A stretch of 64,000 nucleotides of DNA from Chloropicon primus (lineage: Eukaryota; Chlorophyta; Chloropicophyceae; Chloropicales; Chloropicaceae): positions 496,001-560,000 of the forward strand of contig CP060767.1 in the NCBI GenBank assembly GCA_023205875.1. Reading direction: 5' to 3'. Below, one piece after another: positions 18,840-28,598 of the stretch (its first letter is position 1; each line of letters opens with the position of its first letter). The translations under genes and the position numbers were made by a program. The notes under the pieces were generated by a model, which was not told where the DNA came from, did no database searches, and was given only the letters and a program-made list of their open reading frames with translations.

Positions 18840-19757
18840 ATGGATAGGGACAAGAGGCTGGAGAAGCTTGCTGCCTTGCACAGGGTACGGAAGTATCCGG
18901 GCTCCGGTGGCATCCGTCCCAAAGAAAAGAACAAGAACAAGAACAAGAACAAGAAGAAGGATCCATCCTCATCTTCACCCTCATCGCAGCAGCAGCGGCA
19001 GCGGCAGCAAGTTGGACGACACTTGAGCAAGCAGGAGGTGAAGGATGCTACCGGCAGGAGCAGAGGGATGGAAAGCCTGGTTCCCGAAGAGGTTATGAAG
19101 ATGTTGAAGGTGGAGGGGAGGACGGATAAGAAAGGCATCGAGAGTGTGCTGGAGTTGTTGCTGAGGACGAATCCGAAACTGTCACGAGGCCAAGGGAACG
19201 ATCCGAGGAGGTCTCAATGGATGTCGAAGGTTTGTGACAAGACGCTGGTGCTGGAGAATCCGAGCACGAGTGTTTCGATGGCCAAGGCGCAGAAAGCAGA
19301 ACTGAGGCAGAGGTTGTCCAACTGCACGCAAGTGAGGGAGGCGTCCCGGGCGAGGCGGCGGTTCTTCTCCAACCACTTGAAGGGTTTGAGGGAGGGAAAG
19401 GCTTTGCCGTACGAGGATGTGGAGGCTCTCCACGAGCTGTGGCTAGATTATGCGGCCAAGTGGCACGAAAGCAGCAAGGAGAAGAGAGCGGCGAGCGGCG
19501 GGGCCACTGGGGTGGACCCCTCCTCTCTGGAACTCCGAGGGGCTCGCGTGACGGTGCTTGAGTCCAAAGTCTCCAGCTATCGTGGCTTGGGGGACCAGCT
19601 GATCTTCGACGTGTCGAGGAACGCTCTCACGGTGGTGTCGAAGGAGGGTCAGATCAGGATTGTGCCCATCGGGGGGACGGTGTTCGAGGTGGGCGCGAGG
19701 ACCTTCTCCCTTGTTCTCCACGGCGATGAAATTTTGAGAAGAAAAGGGTTTTCTTAA
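18840..19757 (+). CDS. POP4: RNase P/MRP subunit POP4 (Rpp29)
   Basis: 305 residues from the first ATG. The C-terminal 110 residues match the Rpp29/POP4 Sm-like barrel: LHELWLDYA, then LRGARVTVLESK, then YRGLGDQLIFDVSRNALTVV, then VPIGGTVFEV, and the closing HGDEILRRK. POP4 binds the catalytic RNA of RNase P and RNase MRP, which mature tRNA 5' ends and pre-rRNA in the nucleus and nucleolus. The N-terminal half is an extension with KNKNKNK and serine/glutamine runs, usual for low-complexity RNA-binding tails. The gene converges on the next one with only 10 bases between stop codons. Confidence 0.85.
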   Translation: MDRDKRLEKLAALHRVRKYPGSGGIRPKEKNKNKNKNKKKDPSSSSPSSQQQRQRQQVGRHLSKQEVKDATGRSRGMESLVPEEVMKMLKVEGRTDKKGIESVLELLLRTNPKLSRGQGNDPRRSQWMSKVCDKTLVLENPSTSVSMAKAQKAELRQRLSNCTQVREASRARRRFFSNHLKGLREGKALPYEDVEALHELWLDYAAKWHESSKEKRAASGGATGVDPSSLELRGARVTVLESKVSSYRGLGDQLIFDVSRNALTVVSKEGQIRIVPIGGTVFEVGARTFSLVLHGDEILRRKGFS

Positions 19758-19767
19758 AGACCACCCA

Positions 19768-21489
19768 TCATTTTTTGTCTGAGAGAGGCTTTAGTCCCAG
19801 CGGCTTGACGTCCTCGATGTTCCCTTTGCGAATGAAATCGCTCCAGTACTCCGGCAGGAGATCTGCCACGACGTAAAGCGGCACCTCCTGCTTGTAGCTG
19901 GCCTCCACCGTCAGAGCATCAGACAGGAGACACTCGATTTGCTCGACGGAATTCTCCATGGGTCTCTGAAGCTGCTCCACCACAACGGCTGCCTCGCCTT
20001 CGCACAGCCATACGTTACCCATGAGCAGGTCCTTCACACTCTCCATCTGGCCCTTCATGGACTGGAGTTTCGCGTCGAGTATTTCCACGAGTTCCTCCAC
20101 GTCCTCCGTCACTTGGCAGGTGGCTTGGTCAGCACGCGGAGAATATTCTTCCCCCCCTCCCCCCCGCTCGCTGCCGCCTTCCCTGTTGCTCATGGCCTTG
20201 CAGCACCTCGTGAAAACCCCCAGCAGCAAGTACCGCAGCTGCTTGGTCTCCGTCTGACTCACGAGCTGGTCCACAATCCAGTCGTTGACCTTGTCCTGCT
20301 CCTCCGGGGTGGACCAGCACACGTGCTTCAGAAGGAGGGTATCGAACTCGCTCACCTGCTTCCTTCCGTTGGTGAATGCGCACATCTTCAGCATCCCCAC
20401 GCACTTGAGGAGCCTCCTGTCCGAGATGTAGATCGGGGGCTCGCATTCCTCCATCAGGTGAGACCTTAGCCTCGCCAGGATGTCTATCACTTGATTGGGC
20501 ACGGCAACCTCCCTCCTCGCTTCCTCCATGAGGTCCTCCAGCCACTCCGGCTCCAGCCTTCCCTCCCCCTTCGCCATCGCCATCGCCCTGGTGACCTCAC
20601 CCTCCGCCGAGACTTCCGACGGCGTCGAGGAAAGCAAGTCCGTAATGCCGTCGTCGCTCACGGGGTTGACCAACTTTCTGAAAAGGAATCTGTCGTAGAG
20701 AGCCTGGAGCTCCGGGTCCTGGGGAAGCTCATTCGATGCGCCGACCAGGCAAACCAGAGGCACGTCCACCTGCTCGTTGCCGTTGTCGAACCTCTTCTCG
20801 TTCAGAATCATCAAAAGCGCGTTCAACACGGCGCTGTTTGCCTTGAAAACCTCGTCGATGAACGCGACCTGAGCCTCGGGAAGGTACCCGGTCGTGTTCC
20901 TCCTGTAGACGTCCTGCTCGAGGGACCTGAGGGAGAGGGGGCCGAAGAGCTCCTCCGGAACGGAGAAGCGGGTAAGGACCCTCTGAAAGAACGCCGCGTC
21001 GTCACTGACGATGGAACCGAGTCTCCTGGCAACCTCGCTCTTTGCCGTCCCGGGAGGACCGATCAAGAGGAGATGCTCCCCGCAACAGGCCGCGAGGAGA
21101 ACGAGCCTCGCTTCCGCCCCCCGCTCCACCAACCCATTCTCGAGCTTGCTCAGCGCGGCGCTCAGTCTCGACCTCACCGCGTCCTTCTCTGGCTCAAATG
21201 CCCCGCTGGATCTCTCACGCACGCCCTCACCGCCCCGACCCCCCTCCATCCTCTCTCTCACGTACGCCCTCACCCTCTTGGTCACCTCCTCCGACTCGAA
21301 CACCAACGAGGTACTCGCCTCGCCGTTCCCTCCTTCCCTTGAACCCGAACCACCACCCTTCCCCTCACACCTCACACGATGCCGATGCACCTTCTGCCTC
21401 ACATTGTAACGACTGGCCTTCCAACTCCCTCCCTCCCTCCCCACACCGCAACACCTCCTCCCATGACTCAATACCTTGGCATGACCCAT
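19768..21489 (-). CDS. MoxR-family AAA+ ATPase, RavA-like
   Basis: 573 residues from the first ATG at 21489; the frame stays open upstream, so a 5' exon or other start is possible. Walker A reads GPPGTAKS near residue 138, Walker B VAFIDEVFKAN near 212, and sensor 1 LVGASNELP. The segment FSVPEELFGPLSL before Walker B, and VPNQVIDILARLR after it, are typical of RavA. RavA/MoxR ATPases are chaperone-like hexamers that insert metal cofactors or remodel protein complexes, common in bacteria and archaea and scattered in algae. The arginine- and glycine-rich N-terminus could be an organelle transit peptide. No VWA-domain partner lies next to it, unlike in bacterial operons. Confidence 0.8.
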   Translation of the reverse strand: MGHAKVLSHGRRCCGVGREGGSWKASRYNVRQKVHRHRVRCEGKGGGSGSREGGNGEASTSLVFESEEVTKRVRAYVRERMEGGRGGEGVRERSSGAFEPEKDAVRSRLSAALSKLENGLVERGAEARLVLLAACCGEHLLLIGPPGTAKSEVARRLGSIVSDDAAFFQRVLTRFSVPEELFGPLSLRSLEQDVYRRNTTGYLPEAQVAFIDEVFKANSAVLNALLMILNEKRFDNGNEQVDVPLVCLVGASNELPQDPELQALYDRFLFRKLVNPVSDDGITDLLSSTPSEVSAEGEVTRAMAMAKGEGRLEPEWLEDLMEEARREVAVPNQVIDILARLRSHLMEECEPPIYISDRRLLKCVGMLKMCAFTNGRKQVSEFDTLLLKHVCWSTPEEQDKVNDWIVDQLVSQTETKQLRYLLLGVFTRCCKAMSNREGGSERGGGGEEYSPRADQATCQVTEDVEELVEILDAKLQSMKGQMESVKDLLMGNVWLCEGEAAVVVEQLQRPMENSVEQIECLLSDALTVEASYKQEVPLYVVADLLPEYWSDFIRKGNIEDVKPLGLKPLSDKK

Positions 21490-21885
21490 CCCCACCCCTC
21501 CACCTCGACCTCCGTCTGCTTGGTCGTTTTTCCCCTTCCTCTCCGACGATCCCTTGGACAACTCCAGCAAGTGAGTGGTCAAACGAAATATCGTGAGGTA
21601 TCCTTTCGCCCACCGAGCGTTACTTTCTCGTCAACGCTCCGAACGAACCACGATGGAACGATAGGGTGGGAACCTTATCCGTTTCGACTTCCTGTACGGT
21701 GAAGATGAAACAAACCAATGGTTGGCGTGTTGTTGTGTTCCCTGGGTCAAATTCCACAACCAAGGGTTCGATGGAAAGCTCAACACGTCACGTTTCACAA
21801 TATCCTTGTCTCTTCTTCCCTCCCCCTCCTCCTCCTCGTCCCAATGGTCCTCCTCTCTCTCCTCGGCGTAAGCACAACACTCGAC

Positions 21886-21919
<34 letters not shown>

Positions 21920-21989
21920 AGAACGGAGCAAGGGTTTCGCTCTTCGTGGCTTCGTGGTTCGTGGTTCGCTCTATCAATATATAATAACG

Positions 21990-22318
21990 ATGCGTGAGGT
22001 GGTGAACAGAATGTTTCCAAGCTTTGTGAAAAGGGCCATGAAACCTTACATGCCTTTAGCTATGATACCCAGTACGAGTAAAGTCATGGGACTTGGGGCA
22101 TGGGGTGCAACCGGTGCCGTCGCTGCATTCTTCGCCATTGGGGTAAGAAGAAGAGAAAAAAAGCAAAGAGGAAGAAGAAGAAAAAAGAAAACAATGCAAT
22201 GAGCTTCGCGTGTTCTGACCGTGACGGTTTTCGTTTTCGTTTGACTCGTGGTGACTCGAAGGATCCTGCATTTATTTTCGTCAAGGATTTGGTGACTCCG
22301 CCACCACCGGAGGAGTAG
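21990..22318 (+). CDS. Small two-exon single-pass membrane protein, 69 residues
   Basis: Exon 1 is 21990-22142 and exon 2 is 22262-22318, joined in phase 0 across a 119-base GT-AG intron. The protein has a basic amphipathic start (VNRMFPSFVKRAMKPYMP), one glycine/alanine-rich helix (GLGAWGATGAVAAFFAIG) and a short tail ending TPPPPEE. The size and layout fit small accessory subunits of mitochondrial inner-membrane complexes, such as QCR10-type subunits of complex III, but I see no diagnostic motif. The splice model is supported by clean phase, an open frame on both sides and an AATAAA downstream at 22406. An (AG)n run lies about 75 bases upstream. Confidence 0.5.
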
Positions 22319-22405
22319 AGTAGACGGGAGGATTCAAGGAGTTGTAGGGCATCCCTCCGGGGGATGGTTTGTGTTTCTTCTGTGTTTCGTTTCGTTTCGT
22401 TTGAT

Positions 22406-22411
22406 AATAAA
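22406..22411 (+). terminator. Likely AATAAA polyadenylation signal
   Basis: AATAAA 88 bases after the stop of the small two-exon gene and upstream of the convergent cohesin gene. Confidence 0.4.
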
Positions 22412-22630
22412 TTTGCGGTTCCTCTCTTGGAGAGCAGGAAAGCAGGAGAGGACCTCTCGAGGTCTAGATAGCTTAGTAGTATAAAGAACCAAGTGCGCAA
22501 CTGAAGTGTCTCCTGCTGGCCCCTAGGGGGAGGAGGAGGAGGAGAGCTCTTCTGAGTTCTCTGAATTCCTTCCGCGAAAAGAAAATGTGTGTTTTACAGG
22601 TGTGTCTAGCGCTCGCTTGCTTGTGTGGCT

Positions 22631-25381
22631 TCACAGCCTCCTTCGGCTTCGAGGAGGGGGGGGTGGGGCTTCGCCGCCGGACTCCTCGTCGTCAGACTCC
22701 CCCTCCGCGGACTCTGATTCCTCCTCGTCTTCATCCATGGCGTCGGAGCCTGCCTCCTCCTCGTCCGTTTGCATCTTCGCGTCGAGTTCGAGGTACTCTT
22801 GAATCAGGCCCTTGAACTTCTCCTTCTGGGAGGCGTCCTCCTTGAGCTTGTTCATGAGGGCGTGAATTTTCTCGAGAGCCACCACTACCTTGTCCTCCGG
22901 CAGCTTGTCGAGGCCCGAGGCCACCGTCTCCTTGAGATCGTTGACCATGTCCGTGACCGCCCTGCCGGCAATCTCTCTGGTCGCGCCCGGGCCCCTGGAC
23001 TCCAGCGCCAGCAAGCACCTCGCGATGAATACGAGGTGAGACCTGCGACTTTCCTTGGAAGCATCCGGCTTGCCCGAGGGAGGAAGCAGACTGTCCCTGG
23101 TCCACAGCTCCTCCAGGACGTCCACGATCTTCTTGAAGTCGTCCACTTTTCCCGTGGCAACATAAAGTTCCTGCTGCATCAAGGTGACCACCTGGCACAA
23201 ATCGTACAGCAAGCTCACCGCATTGGGGCCCTTCTTGCTCTTGCACTGAGAGAAGAGGGTGCTCAAGACGCCCATCAAGGCCATGGTGCTCTGCTGGGTC
23301 GTCCTTTCACAAAAATCTGTGACCGCGCTCGCCATCACCTTCTTTCCCTTCTCCTTCTTCATCAGGAGGAACTCCCTCGCGAGCTTGGGGTCGGTGAAGC
23401 GCTGCATGGAGGCCAGGACAACCCTGACGACCGAGAGGACGCCGGCATCGCCCTTGAGGTGCTTTGACTTGCAGGCCTTGGCTAGGACCTCCCACTCGTG
23501 GAGCACGGGCAAATGCGGAACCACGGCGCTCACCGCCCTGACGTAATAGTCCTCCTCATCCATCTCGCCCTCGGCCGTTAACCCAGAGCGGCCCCTCCTC
23601 TGCAAGACCTTGGACAGGGAAGGCATCCCTTCCTGGACCAGGGAGCTGAGGAGCTTGCAGGCCTCCACGCAGGAAGGCAGGGCATCGTCCGCCGAGTCCC
23701 CCGCGCCCTTTCTCTTGCCCTTCTTGCTGCCGGTGGACGACCTGGACTTGGAGGACTCCTTCGTCGCCTCTCCGAGCCTGCGTTCGATGACGCAAGCCGC
23801 GAGCTTCCCCGCCGACTTCCTGATTCTCATGTTGCTGTCCAAAAGAAGCATGGCGAGATCGCTGCTGAGGCCGCCGCACTCCCCGTCCTCGTCGCAAACG
23901 TCGAGGAGGTTTGCCTGCGACAGGGACAGGACCAGCTCCATCGCATTCACGCAGACCTGCTCGTTCACGTCCTTGATGAGCTCCACGAACCTGCCGCTGA
24001 ACCTCTGGGTCAGGAGGTCAAGGGCGGACAGATTGGAAAAATTGGAGACGTCGGCACCGCCGTCCCTTCCGCTGCCCCCGCCCTGGGACGCGATGGCGTG
24101 CCTCTGGTAGACCTGGTTCAAGGCCTGCACCGCGGCCAGCCTGCCTTGGGGATCCTTGTCGTTCAGGCTCCAAGCCACGTACTTCAAGTAGGCATCCGAC
24201 AAGAACTTCTTCGGGTGCTGAACCACCCAGACTCCGACCCACCTGACGGTGAGCGACCTGATCTGTGGGGAGACGTCCCTGAACCTCACGATGACGAGCT
24301 CCTGGAACAGCTCCTTCATGTGAACGTCAAGGGAGTTGCTCCTCTCGTGGCACTCCTGGAGGCGCCTGTTGAGGTCCCTCCTCTGGTCCTTCTTCGTGGA
24401 CGAGTGACCCACCGCCCTCAGCTGCTTGGTCAGGACGACGTTCGACTCGTCCAGAATCTGGTGAGCTTGCACGAGCGACCCCAGCAAGGCGTACCCGCAA
24501 ACGCAGGCGGCGTACCTCACCTGCCTCACCGCGGACTTGCTCAGCTCCATGCAGACTTGAGACATGCAGGCCAAGAAGTCGACCTCGTCGCCGCCGCCCT
24601 CGCCCCCTTGGACGTACAGCGTCTCCTTGCCGTGCATGAGGACGACCAGCTGGTTCCAAAAGTGAATGAAGTTGCTCTCCAGGCTTCTCGACTTTGCCGT
24701 GGAGGTCTTGACGTAAAGAATCGTCCTCGCGTCGGTCAAGCCCGACGAGTTCCCCTCCTCGCTGAAGCGCTCCGAGAGACTCTTGCCGAACTCGGCGTAG
24801 ATCTCGCCCTCCTCCTCCTCCTTGTCGTCGTCCTCCTCCTTGCCTCCTCGGTACGACTTGGTCTCCCCCAGGAGGTGGGCGCTGGAAGCGTCCAGGCCGC
24901 AGGCCTGAGCCAGGAGCTTCACGCACAGGTCCACCTTCCCCTCGTTGTCCAAGGCGCAGCACCTCTTCGCGGTCGAGGCCGCCATGTTCCTCGTGACAAA
25001 CCCGTTCACGGGCTCCGCGTCGCTCGCGTTCTCGTCGTCGTCGTCCGCCGAGACCGGACTCGGCGCCGTCACCCTCTTCGTCGTCGCCGGAGTCGTCGGA
25101 GTTGTCGGATTCGGAGTCCTCTTCTTCTTCTTCGCGTTACTCGACCCGGGCGACTTCCTTCCCCCCGCCGTTGCCTTGGGCGTCCTCAGCCTCTTGCTTC
25201 TCCGCCTCAGACCAGAACTCGTCTTCTCCTCAAAGTCACTGTCCTCCCTTCCGTCCTCCGACGCGGATGACGAAGAAGATGAAGAAGGCGAAGAAGAAGA
25301 TGGTGGAGGAGCCTTCTTCACGGGAGACGGAAACGCCTTCCTCGTCGACGAACGCGTCGACCTGCGAGCAAGCGTCACCAT
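22631..25381 (-). CDS. SCC3: Cohesin subunit SCC3/STAG
   Basis: 916 residues from the ATG at 25381, without introns. A low-complexity acidic N-terminus leads into the STAG domain near residues 220-340, followed by the conserved SCD block near 357-430 (ELVIVRFRDVSPQIRSLTVR, later KYVAWSLNDKDPQGRLAAVQ). HEAT-like helices follow, then an acidic C-terminus ending in a proline run and RSRRRL. SCC3/STAG binds the kleisin RAD21 and the loader or release factors and is essential for sister-chromatid cohesion and loop formation in the nucleus. The length is shorter than animal STAG (about 1250), mostly at the C-terminus. The SCD makes the call firm. Confidence 0.9.
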   Translation of the reverse strand: MVTLARRSTRSSTRKAFPSPVKKAPPPSSSSPSSSSSSSASEDGREDSDFEEKTSSGLRRRSKRLRTPKATAGGRKSPGSSNAKKKKRTPNPTTPTTPATTKRVTAPSPVSADDDDENASDAEPVNGFVTRNMAASTAKRCCALDNEGKVDLCVKLLAQACGLDASSAHLLGETKSYRGGKEEDDDKEEEEGEIYAEFGKSLSERFSEEGNSSGLTDARTILYVKTSTAKSRSLESNFIHFWNQLVVLMHGKETLYVQGGEGGGDEVDFLACMSQVCMELSKSAVRQVRYAACVCGYALLGSLVQAHQILDESNVVLTKQLRAVGHSSTKKDQRRDLNRRLQECHERSNSLDVHMKELFQELVIVRFRDVSPQIRSLTVRWVGVWVVQHPKKFLSDAYLKYVAWSLNDKDPQGRLAAVQALNQVYQRHAIASQGGGSGRDGGADVSNFSNLSALDLLTQRFSGRFVELIKDVNEQVCVNAMELVLSLSQANLLDVCDEDGECGGLSSDLAMLLLDSNMRIRKSAGKLAACVIERRLGEATKESSKSRSSTGSKKGKRKGAGDSADDALPSCVEACKLLSSLVQEGMPSLSKVLQRRGRSGLTAEGEMDEEDYYVRAVSAVVPHLPVLHEWEVLAKACKSKHLKGDAGVLSVVRVVLASMQRFTDPKLAREFLLMKKEKGKKVMASAVTDFCERTTQQSTMALMGVLSTLFSQCKSKKGPNAVSLLYDLCQVVTLMQQELYVATGKVDDFKKIVDVLEELWTRDSLLPPSGKPDASKESRRSHLVFIARCLLALESRGPGATREIAGRAVTDMVNDLKETVASGLDKLPEDKVVVALEKIHALMNKLKEDASQKEKFKGLIQEYLELDAKMQTDEEEAGSDAMDEDEEESESAEGESDDEESGGEAPPPPPRSRRRL

Positions 25382-26066
25382 GACCAATCCCTTACTTACG
25401 TGGTCCGGTTCTCGTGAATGACCAACCTAAGCTTAGCTTAGCTTCGCAGCGAGTGACCTATCGTTGGAAAGCTCGAAATACGAGGAGCAAGACGATCGCG
25501 ACCGAAGACTTCCCTTCCTGGATGCCTGCCCCGCGCGCGCGCGCGAAAGAGAGAGAGAGAGAGAGATCTTTTTTGTCAACGTGATGAAGATGAAGATGAT
25601 GATGGACTCGTTGTGTTTTTCTGGAGGCGAAATCCTGGAAGGCGGGGTTCATTCGAAAGCTGTTGCGATGAACCATCGATCGATCTCAACCCTTTCCCCT
25701 TTTTCTCCACCCCTCTCCCACCGTCGCGCGGACAAAAACAAAAACAAACGCAAACCCACCCACCTCACCTCCGCCTGCCCGCGGATCCCAATTGGATTGT
25801 TTTGGCGCGAAAATTGGAGTGGTCTCCTGAGGTAACGGACGACAGCTGGTAGGAGCGAGGGACGAGAGGACGTTTGTCTACGAGGTGAGGGCGCGCGAAG
25901 CGAAAGAGCGAAACGATGACAGCCGCCGGAAGGCCGTCGAAGCATACGCATACCCTTCTCCCTTTCTGACCGTCCATCATACAACATTTTGTTTTTGTTT
26001 TTTTGTTTTGTTTTGCTTGGCAGCCGTGATGCCTAGCCGCGGCAAGAACGCGGCGATGCCCCAGCG
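25382..26066. other. Gap with no supported gene
   Basis: 685 bases upstream of SCC3 and downstream of the sialyltransferase. It holds a short (CG)n/(AG)n run near 25540 and T-rich tracts near 25985-26015, but no coding frame I can support. The SCC3 promoter should lie at its left edge. Confidence 0.5.
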
Positions 26067-28019
26067 TCATGGCGGACGGTTTTCGATTCGATCAGGAGCA
26101 CGTGCCGGGGATGCTGCTCCTCGGGCGGGTGGGGGCCTGATCAGGTCCAAATTCAATGGGATCTGCCTCACGAGATGGACCGGGGGAGGGGGAGGAGGAG
26201 GAGGCGGTGGTCGAGGGGCCGCCTGCCTGTCCGGCAGCGTGGAACCTGCCGATTGGGGTCCTGATCCGTCGTACTGGTACCTCGTGATCAACTTCGGAGG
26301 CCTCCCTCCGGTCCTTCCCTTCCTCTCCGGTGCCGGAGGCTTGAACGCGGGGGCGTAGGCTTTCCAATTGTTCTTGAAGGCCCAGTGAAGCTTGGGCTTG
26401 CAGCCTCCTGCCTCCTCGCTGCACTTGGGGCACGACTCCCTCTGTGCGGCCCCGTAGTCTGACACCTCCTTGAACTTGTGTCTGGCCTTGCAAGATTTGC
26501 ATTCCGCCACGTTCACTTGGCATTCGAGGACGCATTCCTCCTTTTTCAGATGCACCAGGCCGCTGAGAGCCATCGCTTTCACTGCAAACCACTCGATCTG
26601 GTCCCTCCTCTGGTTTGCGGGCCGGTCGCAGGTGTTGTAGTAGTGGTAGTGCCTCACGCCCTGTGCCCGGGCGACCTGGTAGCCGTACACAGTGACCCTT
26701 CTGCACATTTGCAGGCTCGCCAACATGCCGTAGAGCCCAGAGGTGGCTAAAATGCCTTGGTCCGCGAACACGGAGGACACGTGCTCGACGAAATCTGGGT
26801 GGAAGGCGAGGACCTTCAGCTCCGGGTCTCCGATTCTCAGCCGCTTCAATGCCAGGAGAGATGCAGGGTTCCTCATGTGAATCAGCACGGTCTCGTTCTG
26901 AGATTCTCTGAAGGCGAGGTTCTGCGAGTTCGTGATCCTGAAGGTCGTCTTTTGGCCGACAAGCCTTTCGAAGTTCACCGTCGGGGCTGAATTGAAGCGA
27001 AGGACCATCTCGTGCCGATCGATCTCCTCCCCGTGCTCGAAGTTGTGGTGGATCCCAGAACTTCCCACGATGGCACATGTGTTGTAGTACACATGCTCCG
27101 TCACCGGGTTGGCATCCGGAAGCAAGTCATAGAGCTCCTCATCCACAGTCCCGAGAAGCGTGCCGTCGTACGCTGCGTCTTGCTCCGCCTGCTCCCTTTT
27201 AGCTGCTTTGTCGTGCAAGAAGACCTTGATTTGCTCGCCGACGCCAAGGCTCTCTTTGGTCATGAAGACGTGTCCCGAGAACTCGTGGAATTTCTTGTTG
27301 CTCACGACTCTCAAGTGAGTCAGTGGCCTCACCCTCGAGCATCCCGCGCCAAAGCGAGTCGCCAGGCACGAGCAAGTGTTACCCCCGATGCAAACACCAC
27401 CCTCACCGCAAGGGCATTGATCTGCCTTGGTCTCATTGGATCCCATCACAGCAGGGGCGTTTCTCCGCCGCCTCCCCTGCTGCCCGTTCGTTCCACTTCC
27501 AGCGCCTGGCCTCGGTGGCGACCGTTTCTCCTTCCCGAACAGGTTTGCTTGGAGCTCCGCAATTCCGGAGGACAGCCTTGGCGATTGGTGCCTCGCCTCT
27601 GCTTGCTTTCTCTTCCGGTCACTCCTCCCGGCCTCCTTGTCAGCCTGCGCGCCGGCGGCACCGCCCCCGCCGTGATCGCCTCGACCTTCCAGGCGTGGCG
27701 GCTCGCCCCTCACTTCCATTTCATCACCCGTGGTGGAACCCCTAGCCGAATCCTCTTTCTGCCTCTTGTACTCGTCCACCTTTATCGAGAGCGACTCCCT
27801 CACGACGCTGTGCAGGTGAAGGCCCCCGCGGTGACTGTGCGTCTCGAGCGCACGGTGAGAGTTCACGATGGCAAAGAAGACGATCAATCCAAGAACTGAA
27901 AACACGACCACGTTCATGTTCGTCAAACCAAGAACGCCACTTCCAAACCTCTTCTTCCTCCTCCTCCCCCTCGTTCCCTCCCCTCGGTTCGGATTCTTCT
28001 CGCTCGCCATCATCATCAT
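26067..28019 (-). CDS. GT29 sialyltransferase-like protein with an EGF-like module
   Basis: 650 residues, starting in a run of four methionines. A type II signal-anchor lies near residues 31-52 (MNVVVFSVLGLIVFFAIV), then a basic stem. A cysteine-rich EGF-like motif near 195-230 contains CPCGEGGVC and CSCLATRFGAGC. The catalytic part carries sialylmotif L near 311-345 (CAIVGSSGIHHNFEHGEEID), motif S near 426-450 (TSGLYGMLASLQMC) and the HYHYYNTCD block near 456. GT29 enzymes transfer sialic acid or related keto-sugars from a CMP donor in the Golgi. A second cysteine-rich cluster and a proline-rich tail follow the catalytic region, which is unusual. The donor in an alga could be Kdo or another nonulosonate. 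Confidence 0.85.
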   Translation of the reverse strand: MMMMASEKNPNRGEGTRGRRRKKRFGSGVLGLTNMNVVVFSVLGLIVFFAIVNSHRALETHSHRGGLHLHSVVRESLSIKVDEYKRQKEDSARGSTTGDEMEVRGEPPRLEGRGDHGGGGAAGAQADKEAGRSDRKRKQAEARHQSPRLSSGIAELQANLFGKEKRSPPRPGAGSGTNGQQGRRRRNAPAVMGSNETKADQCPCGEGGVCIGGNTCSCLATRFGAGCSRVRPLTHLRVVSNKKFHEFSGHVFMTKESLGVGEQIKVFLHDKAAKREQAEQDAAYDGTLLGTVDEELYDLLPDANPVTEHVYYNTCAIVGSSGIHHNFEHGEEIDRHEMVLRFNSAPTVNFERLVGQKTTFRITNSQNLAFRESQNETVLIHMRNPASLLALKRLRIGDPELKVLAFHPDFVEHVSSVFADQGILATSGLYGMLASLQMCRRVTVYGYQVARAQGVRHYHYYNTCDRPANQRRDQIEWFAVKAMALSGLVHLKKEECVLECQVNVAECKSCKARHKFKEVSDYGAAQRESCPKCSEEAGGCKPKLHWAFKNNWKAYAPAFKPPAPERKGRTGGRPPKLITRYQYDGSGPQSAGSTLPDRQAAPRPPPPPPPPPPVHLVRQIPLNLDLIRPPPARGAASPARAPDRIENRPP

Positions 28020-28598
28020 GCACGGACTCTTCTATCTCAAAACTTTGATGAAGCCTTCTCCTTCGTTCCCGTCTTCAAGCTTGGCCTCTCCATGACACAT
28101 GGTGCCGTGCCTCACGCAACGCCCTCTCCTTCCACCATGAAACCCTCATGCCTTCACCTCTTCATCTCAGAAAAAAGTGTTCACGATCACGGAAAGGTGA
28201 AGGTGAAGCTATTGCTCTTTGCCTCCGTCGCCTCGCGTCGTGTCGCTTCTCTCAGGTCAACACATGGCATCCCCCCCTCTCTCTCTTGAGTCGTGGATGG
28301 AAACCCTCCGAAAGTTACGCCGTCACCTCTCCAAGACCATCCCATCCCATCCCTCTTTCCTCGCCCTCGTCCTCCTCCTCATCATCATCATCATCATCGA
28401 AGAACTTGCTCGCTCGTGAACGAAACCTTGGCAATGGTCACACCAACGGAAAGATCGTGACGAGTCCTATCGATATACGTCGCGTTCGCACCGATCGCAA
28501 CCCTCTCCTCGCCGACGATCGCTTACTACGTGCCGTCGTCCCCCCCCCTTCGATCAGCGCCCTTTCTCTTTCCGATCGATCGATTGCGATCCCAATAA
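28020..28598. other. Gap with no supported gene; (ATC)n run
   Basis: 579 bases with pyrimidine-rich tracts and a (CATCAT)n run near 28378-28398. Nothing coding is convincing. It separates the sialyltransferase from the accessory island. Confidence 0.5.

Noticed and set aside
26030-26358. A plus-strand frame starting MPSRGKNAAMPQ after a T-rich tract and CAG
   Set aside because: It overlaps the 3' part of the sialyltransferase in antisense and soon turns into poly-glycine; no family match.
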